Assembly: GCF_027943255.1 (NCBI RefSeq) | Contig: NC_072893.1 | Span: forward strand, 37,160,001-37,224,000 | Length of the DNA stretch: 64,000 bases | Reading direction: 5' to 3' | DNA from: Anastrepha obliqua | Taxonomy: Eukaryota > Arthropoda > Insecta > Diptera > Tephritidae | Shown: positions 33,895-46,056 of the stretch, one piece after another | How the letters are laid out: the number at the start of each line of letters is the position of its first letter | How positions within the stretch are numbered: position 1 is the first letter of the stretch | Notes under the pieces: generated by a model | The model's database searches: none | What the model saw: the letters and a program-made list of their open reading frames with translations, nothing else | What the model was told of the DNA's origin: nothing | Position numbers and translations under genes: made by a program

Positions 33895-35395
33895 GTTGGT
33901 TGTCTCAGGTTGGACTTAAAAAAATCAGCCCACGAATTCTACTATCGGCTATAAAATCTGCAGAATTTTAAATATATTTTCCCGCTGCACAGAGGCATAG
34001 AGCCACCAACTTTTTGTGGATCAGCCGCAAATGGTTTCGGTACAACTGGGATTTTAAAATATTGGCAATTTAAAGTATCGAAAAGTTTCCCCACTCTTCA
34101 TTTATATCGATGCAGTTGCATTTAACAATTACCCGGATAGTTTACTATTATATTTCTAATACAAGAAAAAAAAATTAAAAAAAAAATTAAATAAAAATTA
34201 GGAAACATATTTTTAAAAAGAAATCAACCGTTGGCCCACTCTTTGTATGCATACAAATTACTTTTTGGGAAGTGATAAAAATATTCACAAAGATTTTTGC
34301 ATGGAAATATTCTAGCGCACGTCTCTCTACAAAGTACCCCCATTCAAGCAATAATTTCACTGTGCACTCAGCTGTCCAGTGGGCAGGCAGTTCGAATGGA
34401 GTGTGAACTCAAGCTCACTGGAGCATAAATCACAAAGAATAAACCAGCAACGATGGTATTAACATATTTTCAACTTTCACAACAAGGGAAGTGGAAATCA
34501 TAAATAAGTAACTGGTTGCCACACTTCCAACTTTGGCTATGGCTCGCAAAACCCCAGTGCAACATTTTAGTACATTTAAACTCAGTTAAAACTGGGCAGC
34601 TGCTTTCTTTGTGAGCGCTCTTGGTGTGATAAAATGTGGGAAAAATGCAATTAAATCCAAAATTGTTGCTTTTGTTTGATAGTGAAAAGTATATATTTAC
34701 AAGTACTGTATCGTTAATTTGCTATATTGGGCTATGCCTCGACTATTTGGCACGCAAAATCTGTAATTATTTTCAGAATTTTATTGGTGCTTATTTTTTA
34801 AGTTTTTTTCTGTAGTTTTTTTTTGCTTTGAATTTGTAGATTTTTGTGCCAGGTGAGTGCGCGCACACAACCCGATTCTTTTGAAGCACTCGAGTAAGCA
34901 ACTGACTGACATTAGACGCCAAAGATTATCAGCGGAAATTTAGTGCGCATGGAAAAAAAGTAATAACGAAAAAATAAATTAGCAATTGCTGGGTGTGTAT
35001 CTGCATAAGTCTATATGGAGTGTGTGTTATGTGTATCAGCTTATGTGCTGGTGTATGCGGTTACTTTATTGCTGAAATTTATGATCATCCAACAATATAT
35101 GAATTTAACGGCATTGAGTATCAAGTATACGCAGTGGGTGCCATTAAAAACACATAAATACAAGTACACAGTGATTAGTTTCAATTTATGTTGTTTTGCA
35201 TAATTTTCATTTGTATACTGTGCCGTTAAAAGATTTCTATAATTCAAATTTCAATTAAAAATTTCAGTGCTGATTTTTGCTCGATTTTCTTTTTAAATTA
35301 TCACTACCAGTTAAATAACAAAAGAAGAATTTTGTTCACCGTCCACTTTCCTATATTTAAACTTTTTTGTCATCATCAACATTGCCTCTTTGAAT
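33895..35395. other. non-coding, no gene recognised
   Basis: Host-like AT-rich DNA. Open frames at 35015-35203 and 35041-35247 have no domain. Confidence 0.4.
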
Positions 35396-36130
35396 CCCTA
35401 GTGGTACGTAGGGCACCAACAACACTTACGTGCAATCTCGTCCGTTTACTGGATAACGGTAACTGGCTAGGGGTAGAAAGACCTATCTACCTCTAGATCT
35501 CGTCCCTGCTTGGTGGTAGGGAAATAAATGCTGCGGCAGGAGGGGCTAGAATCACTAGATTCGTACATAGGGGTACACCGCAGGGCGGCGTCCTCTCGCC
35601 TCTACTTTGGATAGTAGCTGTGGATGAAACTTTAATTCGCTTAAACAGGGGTGGGGTAAAAGTGGTAGCATATGCCGATGACTTTGTCTTAATGGTCTCA
35701 GGTCCCTTCCCATCAATGGCTGAAATTTTGGAAGGTGCACTGGCCACACTATGTAGATGGGCTGCCAGTTGCGGTCTCCGAGTCAATTCTGACAAAACGG
35801 AGTTGATGCTATTCACCAGGAAATACAAGCCTCCACCTTTTAAGCTTCTAAGACTAAACAACCAATGTCTTACTCTCTCATCGGAAGTCAAGTATCTTGG
35901 TGTAATACTTGACCCCAAGTTCCACTGGAAGCTGCACATAGAAAATCGAGTTAAGAGGGCCAATATAGCCTTCTACGCCTGTAAATCTATATTCGGCAAA
36001 AAATGAGGTCTCAAGTCGTGTCGTACTTTAAATATACAACTTAGTGGTTCTGCCAATTTCGACATACGGTTGCCTAGTTTGGTGGGTAGCTCTTCAGAAG
36101 GGCTGCAGCACCACTAAACTAAAGAGACAA
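35396..36130 (+). pseudogene. LINE reverse transcriptase fragment
   Basis: This is the palm region of a LINE reverse transcriptase. The reading gives GTPQGGVLSPLLWIVAVDET, then VVAYADDFVLMVSGPFP (YADD, with two catalytic Asp), CGLRVNSDKTELMLFTRKYK and VKYLGVILDPKFHWKLHIEN, the usual RT motif order. The clean frame runs to a TGA at 36004. Frameshifted SLVGSSSEGLQHH-like remnants follow. Fingers and endonuclease are missing. YADDFVLM and the later order suit the I/R1/LOA-type group. The RNase H half may be the piece at 38596-39585. Confidence 0.88.
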
Positions 36131-36149
36131 AAATAAGCTTTAGAAGCTA

Positions 36150-36735
36150 AGAATGGATACTTAGATGCTCTTCGACGCTTAGCATTAGAAATTCTGCATA
36201 AAAAGCAAAAAAACTCTCTTGGCAACAAGTGCTACTTTGGACTAAGTAGGCAATGGAGTAGTAAAGTCCTTTCCCGAGGAACAACACTAAAACATTACAA
36301 GGCTCTCATCAAACTCGTCTTAACGTATGACACAAAAGCTTGAACAATTACAACATTCGATGAGGCGTCGCTTGGAATGTATGAGAGAAAGATTCTGCGG
36401 GAGATCTTTAGACCTTTGCACATTGGGGACGGCGAGTATCGCAGCCAATGGAACAATGAGCTGTATGAGCTTTCCGACGACATTGTATGTCTACGTACGT
36501 AACGAATAAATATCCAACGGCTCCGTTGGCTGGGTAATGCCGTCTGAATGAATACAAACGCTCCGGCTTAGAAGGCATTCGATGCGGTACCAGCTGGTGG
36601 TAGCAGAGGATGAAGAAGGCGCTGGAAAATGAGGTGGGGAAGGATTTGGCTTCACTTGATGTTTCCGACTGGCGCCTTTTAGTGCGAGAAAGAAACGACT
36701 GGCGCGCTATATTAAACTCGACCAACATCGCGTAA
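36150..36735 (+). pseudogene. RTE-like LINE C-terminal remnant
   Basis: Plus-strand frames give GNKCYFGLSRQWSSKVLSRG, LKHYKALIKLVLTYDTKA, ERKILREIFRPLHIGDGEYR, WNNELYELSDDIV, IQRLRWLGNAV, MNTNAPA.KAFDAVPAGGSR and DWRLLVRERNDWRAILNSTN, ending with a stop at 36734. It is the same family as 9113-9670 (minus). The RLRWLGH and GGSRGRG..RW motifs are typical of RTE-like ORF2 ends. Frameshifts and stops show decay. It begins right after the RT fragment, so two elements appear to be joined here. Confidence 0.75.
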
Positions 36736-38595
36736 GTCGTTATCGCGGCACTTAAGAAGAAGAATACTCAATGCCGATTGGTTTATAATTGCCAAAATTA
36801 TGCAAAAATTCATAGACCAGATTTGCACTGTACCAAACTATATTTGTTTACCCTTCATTTTGCCCTGTTGGCCCCAAATGCTGTGTACTTGAGTGAAGAA
36901 ATTTGGAAGCTCTGAGGAACTGAATTGAACCTCCTGTTTCTGTGGCCACAGTTACTCAAAAATCAGGCTCATCTGAGTAACCAAACCTTGTAACCCTCTG
37001 TAACCTTTCACTTCGCTGAAGCCTGCCGTCGTCATTCTAATGAAGCGGCTGGCTATGAGGCTTATCAAGCCCTCTTTTTTCATATGCCAAGTACTGATCT
37101 GATTAAATATTTCTTCAAGTGAAATAACTGCTGCCAGACGAAGAGTGAAACTGACACAACCCAGGAAGCTACTCCGCCGCAGATACAATCGCTTCCCAGT
37201 ATTCCGTAACGCATGACGGCCGACAAGCCTACGTACAGTTCAGTGATATTTAAGACACACTAGGTTTTCTAATTGTAAATTCATTTATTATTGCATCTAT
37301 CTACATTGAGTCCATTATTATTAGAATTCATTCATCGTTACCTTCTCAATCGTACCTCAAATTTGAGCCAATCGAATTATGCCGCACATAAATTAAAAAG
37401 TTGTAGTTTGCCGTAATTTTCAACTTAATGCAATAGCTTAAGATTGCAATAATTTACTTATAATTTCCACAGATAGTCATAAGTAGTAGACAGCTAGACA
37501 ATTCGAAAAAATAGCAAGTAAAAATACACAAATATAAAAAAAATTTAAAACCGCATGCGCGCTAATTTAATGCGAAATTATTCATGTTGCTATTTATAAT
37601 AAAACTAACTGTTGTTCAATGATTTTTTCTACACAATTCCTATTATTTTTTTGCCATTTCGCTTGCGGCAAACAGCCAAGCAACCAACAAGCCAACTTGC
37701 CTACCTACCAGCACACCAACAAACAGGCAATCAAATCAACTGCCAAAGAGCAGCCAACTAAGAAGAAATCAACGAAGCAGCAAATGATTTCGAAAAATTA
37801 TAGCAAATATGTTGTATTTTTTGTTGTAACAAGTCATGGAATACAAAAGTATGTATGTTTGTGTTGTATTGTATTAATGTATCACCTTTTTTTGAAATAA
37901 TTTTTGCACTGCTTGCCCACTCCCGCAACCGCTGACTTGGCTGGCTTCTCGCCTCCATGGCTGTAGCTGTATTGCTAGTTGTTCTTTTTGGTTGGGCAGT
38001 TTTGCAGAAAAAACATTAATATAAATAATTAAGCGCAGTAAAAGCATTATAAATGAAAAAAAACTGCTTATGAAATATATCAAATTTATTTACGAACTTG
38101 TGTAGATATGTGCAAGGCAAGCATGCACTGCATTGAATTTTTAATTCTAGCTGTTTCTGTTATACTTTTTTTTTAATTCTAATACTTATGAAATCAGTCA
38201 AAGCAACGCCATTGAATCATTAGGAAATTTTTTTTATCAAAAATTTATTAAGTGGAAGGTGTCAAACAAGCGGCAAAGAAAAGAGAACAGGTGCGGCACG
38301 CATAAATCGATTCGAAAGAGTAACGAATTTGAAAAAAAAAAACTAAAGACATAATTACTTTTCTATAAGAACATCAAAAAACACACTAAAGCAAGTAGAA
38401 GCGGCAGCGAAAAGTGCTTAGTATCCGGTATAGCCGGTAGCATTACTAAATGGCATGACAAACATCCTTCGAATGATTAATAATGTAAACTAAGACAATT
38501 ATCATCATATCCAGGAGATGGCAACTATGAGTGCATTTAGGTTAAATGAAGCTGGTCACTAGAAGGAAAAAACTTTTGGTCATGCCAGTCTATTA
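36736..38595. other. non-coding, no gene recognised
   Basis: Host-like DNA with CAACCAACAAGCCAAC low complexity near 37680. The 93-codon frame at 37619-37900 is CAA/AAG-repeat-driven and has no domain. Confidence 0.4.
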
Positions 38596-39585
38596 TTGCC
38601 ACAAACTCAGTACCCCTCGGAGAGGACTGGTTACATCGTCCGTACAGTAACATTCAACAGGAATATTGCCACTCTCTTTTCATCCCAGGAAGAATGGGAT
38701 AATGGACTCTCACTAAACAATTTCCACACGACAGTCCACACAGATGGCTCTAAAATGAATTATGGTGTTGAAGCTGGTATATTTTTTCACAGACCAAATA
38801 TTGAAAAATCTGTGCGTCTTCCTAATGCCTGCAGTGTCTTCCAGACAGAAGAATAGAGGAAGCTTGTAGACTACTAAGCGCATACCTCTCTTTTAAGTGC
38901 AATATCGCTATTCTTTCGGATAGCCAACCTGAAATACAGGCACTGGATTCGGCCACAATAACCTCTAAACTCGGAACTCTGGAACAAAGTAGAAATGGAA
39001 TTATCAACTTGAGTGTAATCCCAAAATTAACTTAATCTGGGTCCCGGGACATCGGAATATTGAAGGTAACGAAAAAGCAGATGAAGTGGCAAGAAGGGGA
39101 TCTGCCATGAATAACGTTCTTGCAGAATCGGTATTCACACCACTCAGTGCAATCAAGAATGCAATTTCCCTAAAATACCTCCGAATCGCGGATTGCAGAT
39201 GGAGAGACCAGACGAAATGCAAAATTAGCAGAATGTTATGACCCACCTACAACCACAAACAAATGTCAACATTGATAAATATAAAATGAAAGGATGCCTG
39301 AAGGCTCACGGCACTGAGAACTGACTTCTGGTCTGTCGGGGAACAAGCAGCCATAATAGACATCCCTCACAACACACACTGTCACGGTTATAAGCATCCG
39401 AAGAAAAAGAAAACAATCTTCCATTTTCTCTGCGAATGCCCTGCTCTATGAAAGGTCAGAATGTTAACCCTTGGCAAATCGCTGTGCGAGAGTCTCGAAC
39501 AACTGTTAGGCTGAGACGTCAGCAAATTGATGACCTTTTAAACCGCACAGACTGGACAAAGTCATACTGTAAATAACCATTAAAC
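38596..39585 (+). pseudogene. LINE RNase H domain remnant
   Basis: This is the most complete RNase H in the window, spread over three frames. The pieces are VHTDGSKMNYGVEAGIFF (first catalytic Asp), CSVFQTE (catalytic Glu), EACRLLSAYLSFKCNIAILS-like then SDSQ (second Asp) and INLIWVPGHRNIEGNEKADE (last motif). KKKKTIFHFLCECPAL follows as the C-terminal Cys/His region. It removes template RNA in the I/R1/LOA-type LINE cycle. At least three frameshifts and several stops break it. It could be the separated 3' half of the RT piece at 35396-36130. Confidence 0.8.
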
Positions 39586-39756
39586 AAATTGGTAACGAGG
39601 ATGTGGCAACAAAATGGTACGGAAGCACTAGTTGGATTCTGGAGGAATCACCACTTCAGCCAACTTACCTTTCTAGGTGTTTTTCTTCTATTTCACCAGG
39701 AACGGCAAAAAATAAGTCAAAATTACTGTTTCTGTATAGAAACTAAATCGATCATG

Positions 39757-39991
39757 CAAGCTGGCGTAAAATTAATCACCCAATATTATTTTTGAATAAA
39801 TAAAATTACTAAATAAAAAATGATTTTCATTGAAGAAAATCTTTATTTTGACTTTTACGCACTCCATTGCTTGTCTGTCTGTATGTATACCGCAGCTGTT
39901 TAGTTCACAAATGCCAAATATGATTTACGTGCGATGCCATTTGAAAAAATTATAAATCATCCAATAGGGTGATTAATTTCGCACCACCTTG
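39757..39991. mobile_element. short MITE, TIR CAAGGTGGTGCGAAATTAAT, copy 3
   Basis: Right end, read inward: CAAGGTGGTGCGAAATTAAT, followed by TA (39992-39993). Left end CAAGCTGGCGTAAAATTAAT, preceded by TG rather than TA. The internal CCATTGCTTGTCTGTCTGTA, CCGCAGCTGTTTAGTTCAC and GATTTACGTGCGATGCC match copy 2. At 235 bp it is the longest copy. Non-coding. Confidence 0.78.
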
Positions 39992-40017
39992 TATAAGTAG
40001 ACTAGGTATAGAAAATG

Positions 40018-40560
40018 AAAAATTTAATTTTTGAAATAAAGAAAAGCAAACAATTTCTATTGTAAGTTGATCTTTTATGAAAAAATAAGTGGCAACACCC
40101 AATTAAAAAAATATATTTAATTGAAATAGTCTCAATAATAATTTTGTGATGCCCACATCCGAATAGTTATTAATCTCCAGTATTATTTAAAATCTCCGCC
40201 TTAAAATTTAGGTGGCAGCGCTATACATAAATAATTTTAATTAAAACTTAGTAGCATTAAATTTTTCAAAGAAAAAGCAAACAATTTCTGTTTTTAGTTG
40301 ATCTTCCATGAAAAATAAGTGGCAACACCCTTTCAAAAATGTGTTTAATTCAAATAATTTCAATCATAATTTGTGTAATGCCTACATTCTAATACTTAAT
40401 TCATCTGTACTATTATTTAACATTTGCGTTTAAGCGTCAGGTGGCAACGCTATACATATACGCTATTATTTTATTCTTTGATAGCCTAACCTTTAATTAA
40501 AATTTGTTATTAGTTTACTTTTTCTTTCACATTAGATGGCAACACCATTCAAAAACATTA
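40018..40560 (+). repeat. two-and-a-bit copy ~230-bp tandem repeat
   Basis: AAAAGCAAACAATTTCT occurs at about 40042 and 40274. GATCTT..ATGAAAAA with AAGTGGCAACACCC, and GGTGGCA.CGCTATACAT (40211 and 40440), also repeat at about 230 bp. A third partial copy ends at GATGGCAACACCATTCAAAA. The reverse complement of the GCGTATAGCGTTGCCACTTA stretch at 53867 belongs to the same family. Non-coding. Confidence 0.75.
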
Positions 40561-41213
40561 TTGTCCAAAGCTGAAGGGGAGAGGCCCTAAGCAGGATTCT
40601 AGGAGGCTACTTAGGAGGGTGGGATCATCTATTTTCCAATATCTTACAGCGGTTTGGGTCGCAGCAAAAAACTGACTGCATTCGAATCCACTGAGATAAA
40701 AAAACACCGAGCGAATCCAGCACAGCTGACCAACCGAAATACTGAACGGGAGGAGATCACCCGTACGTGGCAGGAGGAGTGAAGGAACTCTATGAACGGA
40801 CGATGGATAAAGTGACACCTCAACTTTGTATATTCAATATTTATTCAATCGCGATTTTGAACTTCAGTTTTAAATAAAGATACAAGAAGTCAGGATAGTC
40901 GACTCTGTAATCTGCATACTCGCCAGCGAGAAAAACTGAAACGTATACTGTCCGCGCCCCTCTACGCTGTTTCAAGTCAAAGTCGGTTTAGCTGATGACT
41001 GCCGGTGACTCGAAAAACTTCGAACAGCGTGGAGCGGCGCGAGCGCGACGGAGAAGGCAGTATGTGCGATCGAGAGAAAACACCAAGGTGGGAAGCGAAG
41101 GACCGCCGCCCTTCTGGTCATTTTACGTTTTTGCAAGCAGTTCTTGAAGAAATGACCGAAGACACGAATCAAACAAGTGAAACAAGAAGTGATGCCCGCA
41201 ACTAAACAACCGA
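40561..41213. other. unassigned GC-richer segment
   Basis: A purine-rich AAAGCTGAAGGGGAGAGGCC stretch (about 40566) looks like a polypurine tract. AATAAAGATACAAGAAG lies at about 40875 and CCGCGCCCCTCTACGCTG at 40950. These could be pieces of an LTR, but no paired LTR or Gag-Pol motif was found. Open frames here have no domain. Confidence 0.2.
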
Positions 41214-41770
41214 ATGTTAAAGTATGATTTCTTGATTTTGCTGGGATTTTGGAATAAAGTACTAATCCTCGTTCAAAAGGGGCTGCAAGATTCCACGATG
41301 AATTTTCACGATGCTGTTGAAGATTTGAAGGCTCTTCAAAATCATTTCGAAAATGAAGGAGAAACCATTGTTGATAGTTCACTCGAGGACGGGATAATTT
41401 TATGTCAAAAATGGGACGTTGCAACTGAAAGACGCCAAAGAAGAAGAAAAAAAAATATGGATGGTGAGATTTCGATTGATGCAGGTTTGAGTGCCATCGA
41501 AGAAATGAAAAGGGGTTTGAGTAAAACAGTTGAACGACTATTTCATGAAAGGAACGAAAGATTCGTAAGGTTGAGTAGGGTTGAATGAAATCGATGAAAA
41601 ATTTGGATTCCTTCTCGATGTCAAAGGTCTTATTCATCAGGAAAAAGAATACGATCTCAAAAAAAAAAGTGCAACGAATTAGGAAGAAGAAAGATTGTGC
41701 GATTTAGCGTTATTAAGTGTCGAAAGGGATGAAACTGATAAAACTGATTGCAATTGCAATTTTTTCGCTG
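41214..41770 (+). pseudogene. hAT-like (zf-MYM type) transposase remnant
   Basis: The first frame (41214-41588) reads LLGFWNKVLILVQKGLQDST, MNFHDAVEDLKALQNHFENE, LCQKWDVATERRQRRRKKN and LSKTVERLFHERNERF. A second frame continues FGFLLDVKGLIHQEKEYDL and EEERLCDLALLSVERDETD. This pattern (FW..L..V...LQ....+..A...L..L, later W.+...R+RRRK, ERF..., FGFL) is that of the insect zinc finger MYM-1-like proteins derived from hAT transposases, in the stretch before the C-terminal dimerisation part. It is a central fragment with frameshifts. Family from memory. Confidence 0.5.
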
Positions 41771-42369
41771 CCATGGGCGCTACGTCCTCCAGGTACGCTA
41801 CTGAACTTAGTGGATATTGAGCTTGACTCAGGGGACAAAAAAAGTAATCACCAAACTGCGTCGCGCTGATCTTCATGGAGAGGCAATAAGTTGTTCCCCC
41901 TTCCGTGAAGTAATACTTAATACTTGTCCCGCGGGAGGCAAACAGAGCTCTAGTAGATTTTTCGTTCGTGAGTCGAAAGACAAGTCTCACACTTTTAAGC
42001 TTTAACCGCTTTTTGCCCCCTCCATGAAAAAAAAACACATACAATCCGCGTCAAAAGAAAGTGTACACCACATATTGATAATTTTTGTAATATATATTAT
42101 TATTATTTTAATTTTAATTATTTTTTTATAAAAAAATTTCATTCCAAATAAAAGAAAAATTTTATTTTATATTCAAACTTTGTACAAAATTAAAAAAAAA
42201 ATTGTCTAATTCTCTTCAAGATTTCAAACTTTTTAATAAGAATATCTGGAAAAAAAATCTCATTCCTCAACCGCAAAAAACTTATCCTTTCCATCCTTAC
42301 TCCCGCATTATTTGCATTGTGGCTGCTAAAACAAGCAAAAAAAAAAGAAAAAATACACAGTTACACAAT
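41771..42369. other. unassigned, no gene recognised
   Basis: The first part (to about 42030) is less AT-rich but has no domain. The rest is A/T homopolymer-rich. Confidence 0.35.
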
Positions 42370-42690
42370 GCATCAGTGGCGCCAGCAAGAGGAACCGGGC
42401 AATCGCGATACTAGCGCAAACACACGAAATTTAGCGAAGTTCTCAACCATCTGTGTGATCCTTCTGCCAGAAAAATATGAAACACAGATGGCGCTCAAAG
42501 CAGTACGAAGGCGTTGGTCCTAAGCAACGACAGGTGGGCATTCCCACCACTAAGGACTGGTAGCGGCAGGCTAATCACCTACCCTGTCAGAAATCAAAAT
42601 AGATTAACGAAACCAACGCAAGGCTGAGCCTTGTCGAGGCCCTATGCTCCCGAGAGGAGTGAACAAGGAAAGCAAAAAAAAATCTAGAAA
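42370..42690 (+). repeat. RTE-like LINE 3' UTR
   Basis: The order GACTGGTAGCGGCAGGCTAA, CACCTACCCTGTCAG, AGATTAACGAAACCAACGCA, AGGCTGAGCCTTGTCG, AGGCCCTATGCTC, GAGTGAACAAGG and an A-run matches the shorter copy at 713-767. This is the 3' end layout of a LINE with an A-rich tail. The coding part directly upstream was not recognised. The link to RTE-like elements is from memory. Confidence 0.5.
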
Positions 42691-45036
42691 ATGTTGAGTA
42701 TGCAGTTTTGTAGTTTCTTCAGTTTTGAGATAATAAAGTGCAGATTTCATCTGGCTCAAAAATCTTGTTGATTTTTGACAATTTTTTGTACATATTACAT
42801 TTAAAAAATTGTGCAGCATTCGTTATAGTGGTATTGTTCAATTGCCTTGTATATGTACCATAAACCTTTTCTGCTCCTCATAAACTTCTGGATATTGGCT
42901 CTCTCAATTTGTGATGTGCCTATTAATGTTTTCTTTTCTATATATGGAGAGACTTACAGTTTCACCAGGACTGGCTATTAAATAAAGAAACTGACTCTGC
43001 TACAAAGGAAGTACCTACGCATGTTGCGTACGCCAGCAACCGTCTGCTAATTAGGGTGAAACCTTTTGCATTCCAGCAGACATTGGCTATGCTCTTCCCT
43101 CAGCTTGCCTTTCCAACGCATCACAGTAGCTGAAAAAGTTGGAGTGCATTAAGTGTGTTCTACCCAAGTTCTTGCAATAAATTGTAATAAATTATAAATT
43201 TTCACCTGCAAGCAACGGCGCTCTTCAACACCTAATTAAAACTGGCGCAATCGCACCAAATTTGGCAGTGCGGAAAAAATCAGTGTTCAAAACAGCGCAA
43301 AGTTAAAAACAAATAAAAAAAACTGCACAGACAAAAATTCCATTTTAGTCAATTTGCCACTGACCTTCCCCAACATGCCTCAAGGTTACTGCAACAGCAA
43401 TTTTACAACGTACAACTTTTATGCTGTCAAGCAGCACAGCAAAGCGAAATGGAATTCTGTGTCGCGTACACAAAAGAAAAATGCACTGACATACACATAC
43501 ATATGAATTTACAAACTTCTGTATATGTATTTGTATGCTTTCATGCGAGTGTTGATGCTCGTAAAAATGTCGCATCCGTTAGCCACATTTCCAATAATGG
43601 ACTGTTGCATGGCAACCTGCTGGCATATTATACGCGTACAGTCGTAATGCTGCCAAGCCTCGCTGTCGCTGGCCAGTCGCATGATTTGTTGCCAACAATG
43701 TGCTGATATGATGTTGATATGCGTGTGCCTCTGCTGTTGCTGTTCGGCACCGGCATGGAAATTTTCTCCAACTCCACCGCATCTTGCATGGCAAGTGTGT
43801 CAGTGCGGTGGCGCGCGCAATCACTTCGACTTTTGGTCCAACGTACAATTGGTGGTCTACGTGGAGCGCCGGCAAATAACTGCGTCTTATGGAAATTACA
43901 CCAACATATATTGTAAATAGAAGAGTAACAAAAACAAATCAAGTATTTTATGTATTCACTTGTTTTGTTGGGTTTTCGTAATAAATATTTTTATGCTTTT
44001 TATTTAATATTTTCTTATGTTGTGTTAAATATTAAGAACTAAACATTGCGTGGTTACAAACAACAAAAATTATTGCCGTGACTCTTTTCTACGCTTCTGG
44101 TTTCTCACTTGCAGCAAAATCATGTCAATTTCCTGTCGCTTGCGTTTTAATGTCAACTTGAGCTTGTTAGTTTAATAAAAATTCACTAGCGAACAAGTTT
44201 ATTGGGAAATCCGGAAAAGTTGCAATTTCCACTTTGCCATGGTGTAAGGAGGTTAGTGGAGTAGGTTCTTCATAAAATAAATATTCCGTATGAATAAAAA
44301 TGAGTGAGAAATTTCGTATGAGCCAACAAAATGTTTGGACTCTGAAATTTATCTTTTTTAGTCAGCAATAAAGTAAATTTGTGTACATAAATTATTTTGC
44401 TATAGACAAGGCATAGGCACACATATGTACATAAATACTTATAAATTACTGCTGTTATTGTCATTTCAGTTAGAACTTTTGCAAGATGTTTGACAGTGAA
44501 ACAAAACACGAAACGTGCGTCAGCTGTTTCAACAAACTGTTTAAAAAGATATCAGCTAAAAAATCACCCTTTATATTTGATGAAAATTTTGCGCCCTGCA
44601 GGCCTGCCATCTCATGTCGCCATCTCTGAAAATTATTTACTAATCTAATTTAATTATTTTTATTATATGGAGGCAGAGCCAAATCTCTTGCTTTTGAGAA
44701 AAGAGGAGTTTTCTATTTGTGCCTTCAATTAAATTAAATAAATAAATTAAAATAATAAAAATTTAAACATTAAAAAAAAACTATAAACTATGAAATTGTG
44801 ATCAAATTAAGTAGATAAATGTGCGAAATAATAAAATTTTATTATAAATAATAAAACACTTACAGCGCAATGTTCCACAATTAGAAAATATCGATGTGAC
44901 TTTGTATGGAATTTCAGGAATGTGCCTCTAAAATATTAGCGTATTTAACACAAATGCGTATTTTTAGCACTGAAAAGGGGAAAAAGCGAAAATAGGATTA
45001 GTGAAATTGTAAAAATAAAAACATGCTCGCTAAATA
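42691..45036. other. low-copy-looking host DNA
   Basis: No transposon piece was recognised. The block 43330-43920 is richer in G and C and keeps open frames on both strands (plus 43449-43706 and 43681-43920; minus 43579-43875 and 43628-43942). Their cysteine- and leucine-rich products show no domain. A host exon is possible but not supported. Confidence 0.3.
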
Positions 45037-45038
45037 TA

Positions 45039-45190
45039 CGTGGGTTGCTATTTATAGGTTTGGCCTAACACTGGAAAAATTAACATTGATGGTGTGAAAA
45101 CGGTTTTATTGCTTTTTAAGATTTTCTCCATGAGGATCAACACACTTTGAACTACTTTTCGAAGCCCTTTTCTCCAGTCGCCTCCTTTCT
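45039..45190 (-). pseudogene. mariner end and transposase C-terminus
   Basis: The element end CGTGGGTTGCTATTTATAGG follows TA (45037-45038) and matches the ends at 22779 and 47824. Read on the minus strand, the adjoining frame gives KCVDPHGENLKKQ and a stop, the extreme C-terminus of the mariner family seen at 52217-53241 (KCIDPHREYFEKQ). The element is cut at about 45190 by LINE-type sequence. It may be the left part of the same insertion as 47355-47824. Confidence 0.65.
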
Positions 45191-45344
45191 TCTTACTTTC
45201 TCAGACTTGGCTGGTAAACCGAATGCAGATAACACTGCTGCTCGGCTTGCCAAGGTGTTGGACACTCGGTCTGCGTCCAACTGATCATGTTGACTAATGT
45301 TTAGGTGAACGATGTTGTAATAGTTTATTTAGTATTAGAATTCC

Positions 45345-45985
45345 AGTTAGAAGTGAGTGGGTTGACAACATACCTGGACCGAAAAACTGTTTACGGTCCT
45401 TTACTGATTTCTCAAAGTTTTATTGTCAAGCGTCTACGGCAAAAATCCAAAAGCCAAAAGCCAAAAGTAAGCGTTTAGACTCGCCTTCCTAACGTAACGC
45501 ATTTCAGGCTGATGTGATTGCCTTTAGGGACATCTGTATTTATTCCGATAGCCAAGCGCAATGGTAGAGTTGTCACTAATTTCATCATTGCTTGCAAAGG
45601 TCAGGCATCTTTGAACGAAATGGTGGAATATTTACGCATTCATTTTATATGGGTGCCAGAGCACAGTGACATACCAAGGAATTGTAAGGCAGCCAAATTA
45701 GCGAGAGAGGGTACTACCAGTCGCCTCTCTTGGCCGGTTTGGGGCGTCGGGCACTATTTAATAGGCGAAGAGAAAACGTCTCTATGTTTGTTGCTTTGAT
45801 CACAGGCCACTTTCTCGACATGTCGACATGCTCAAAGATTGAACGTACCACATTTCTACTATTGCAGAGGTTTCAAGAATGAGGAGGTGGATTCCGTCAG
45901 ACAACTTCGCTGGCACTGTCTCGCGTGGCTAGCCACTAGGTTTATATGTCTTTGCTCATCGTTCTAGAATTATACTGATGACTCA
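45345..45985 (+). pseudogene. LINE RNase H remnant
   Basis: The reading gives SEWVDNIPGPKN, SFTDFSKFYCQAS (the first catalytic motif TDGS is altered), NAFQADVIAFRDI, IYSDSQA (second Asp), then YLRIHFIWVPEHSDIPRNCK, AAKLAREGTT. The WVP.HSDI.....A..LAR motif is shared with 1246-1878 (WVPGHSDIAGYREADEL), so they may be one family. The later TGA at 45797 and shifts break it. A CRGFKNEEVDS-like C-terminal piece follows. It lies inside a mariner remnant. Confidence 0.7.
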
Positions 45986-46056
45986 AGGGATTTGCACTTA
46001 CAACAAAATGGTTTAACGAGGAGTATGAAAGAGAGCCTTATAAGGAAAAGAGAGCC

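Noticed and set aside
42040..42075. CGTCAAAAGAAAGTGTACA as a Tc1-type end
   Set aside because: No inverted copy nearby and flanks are homopolymer-rich.
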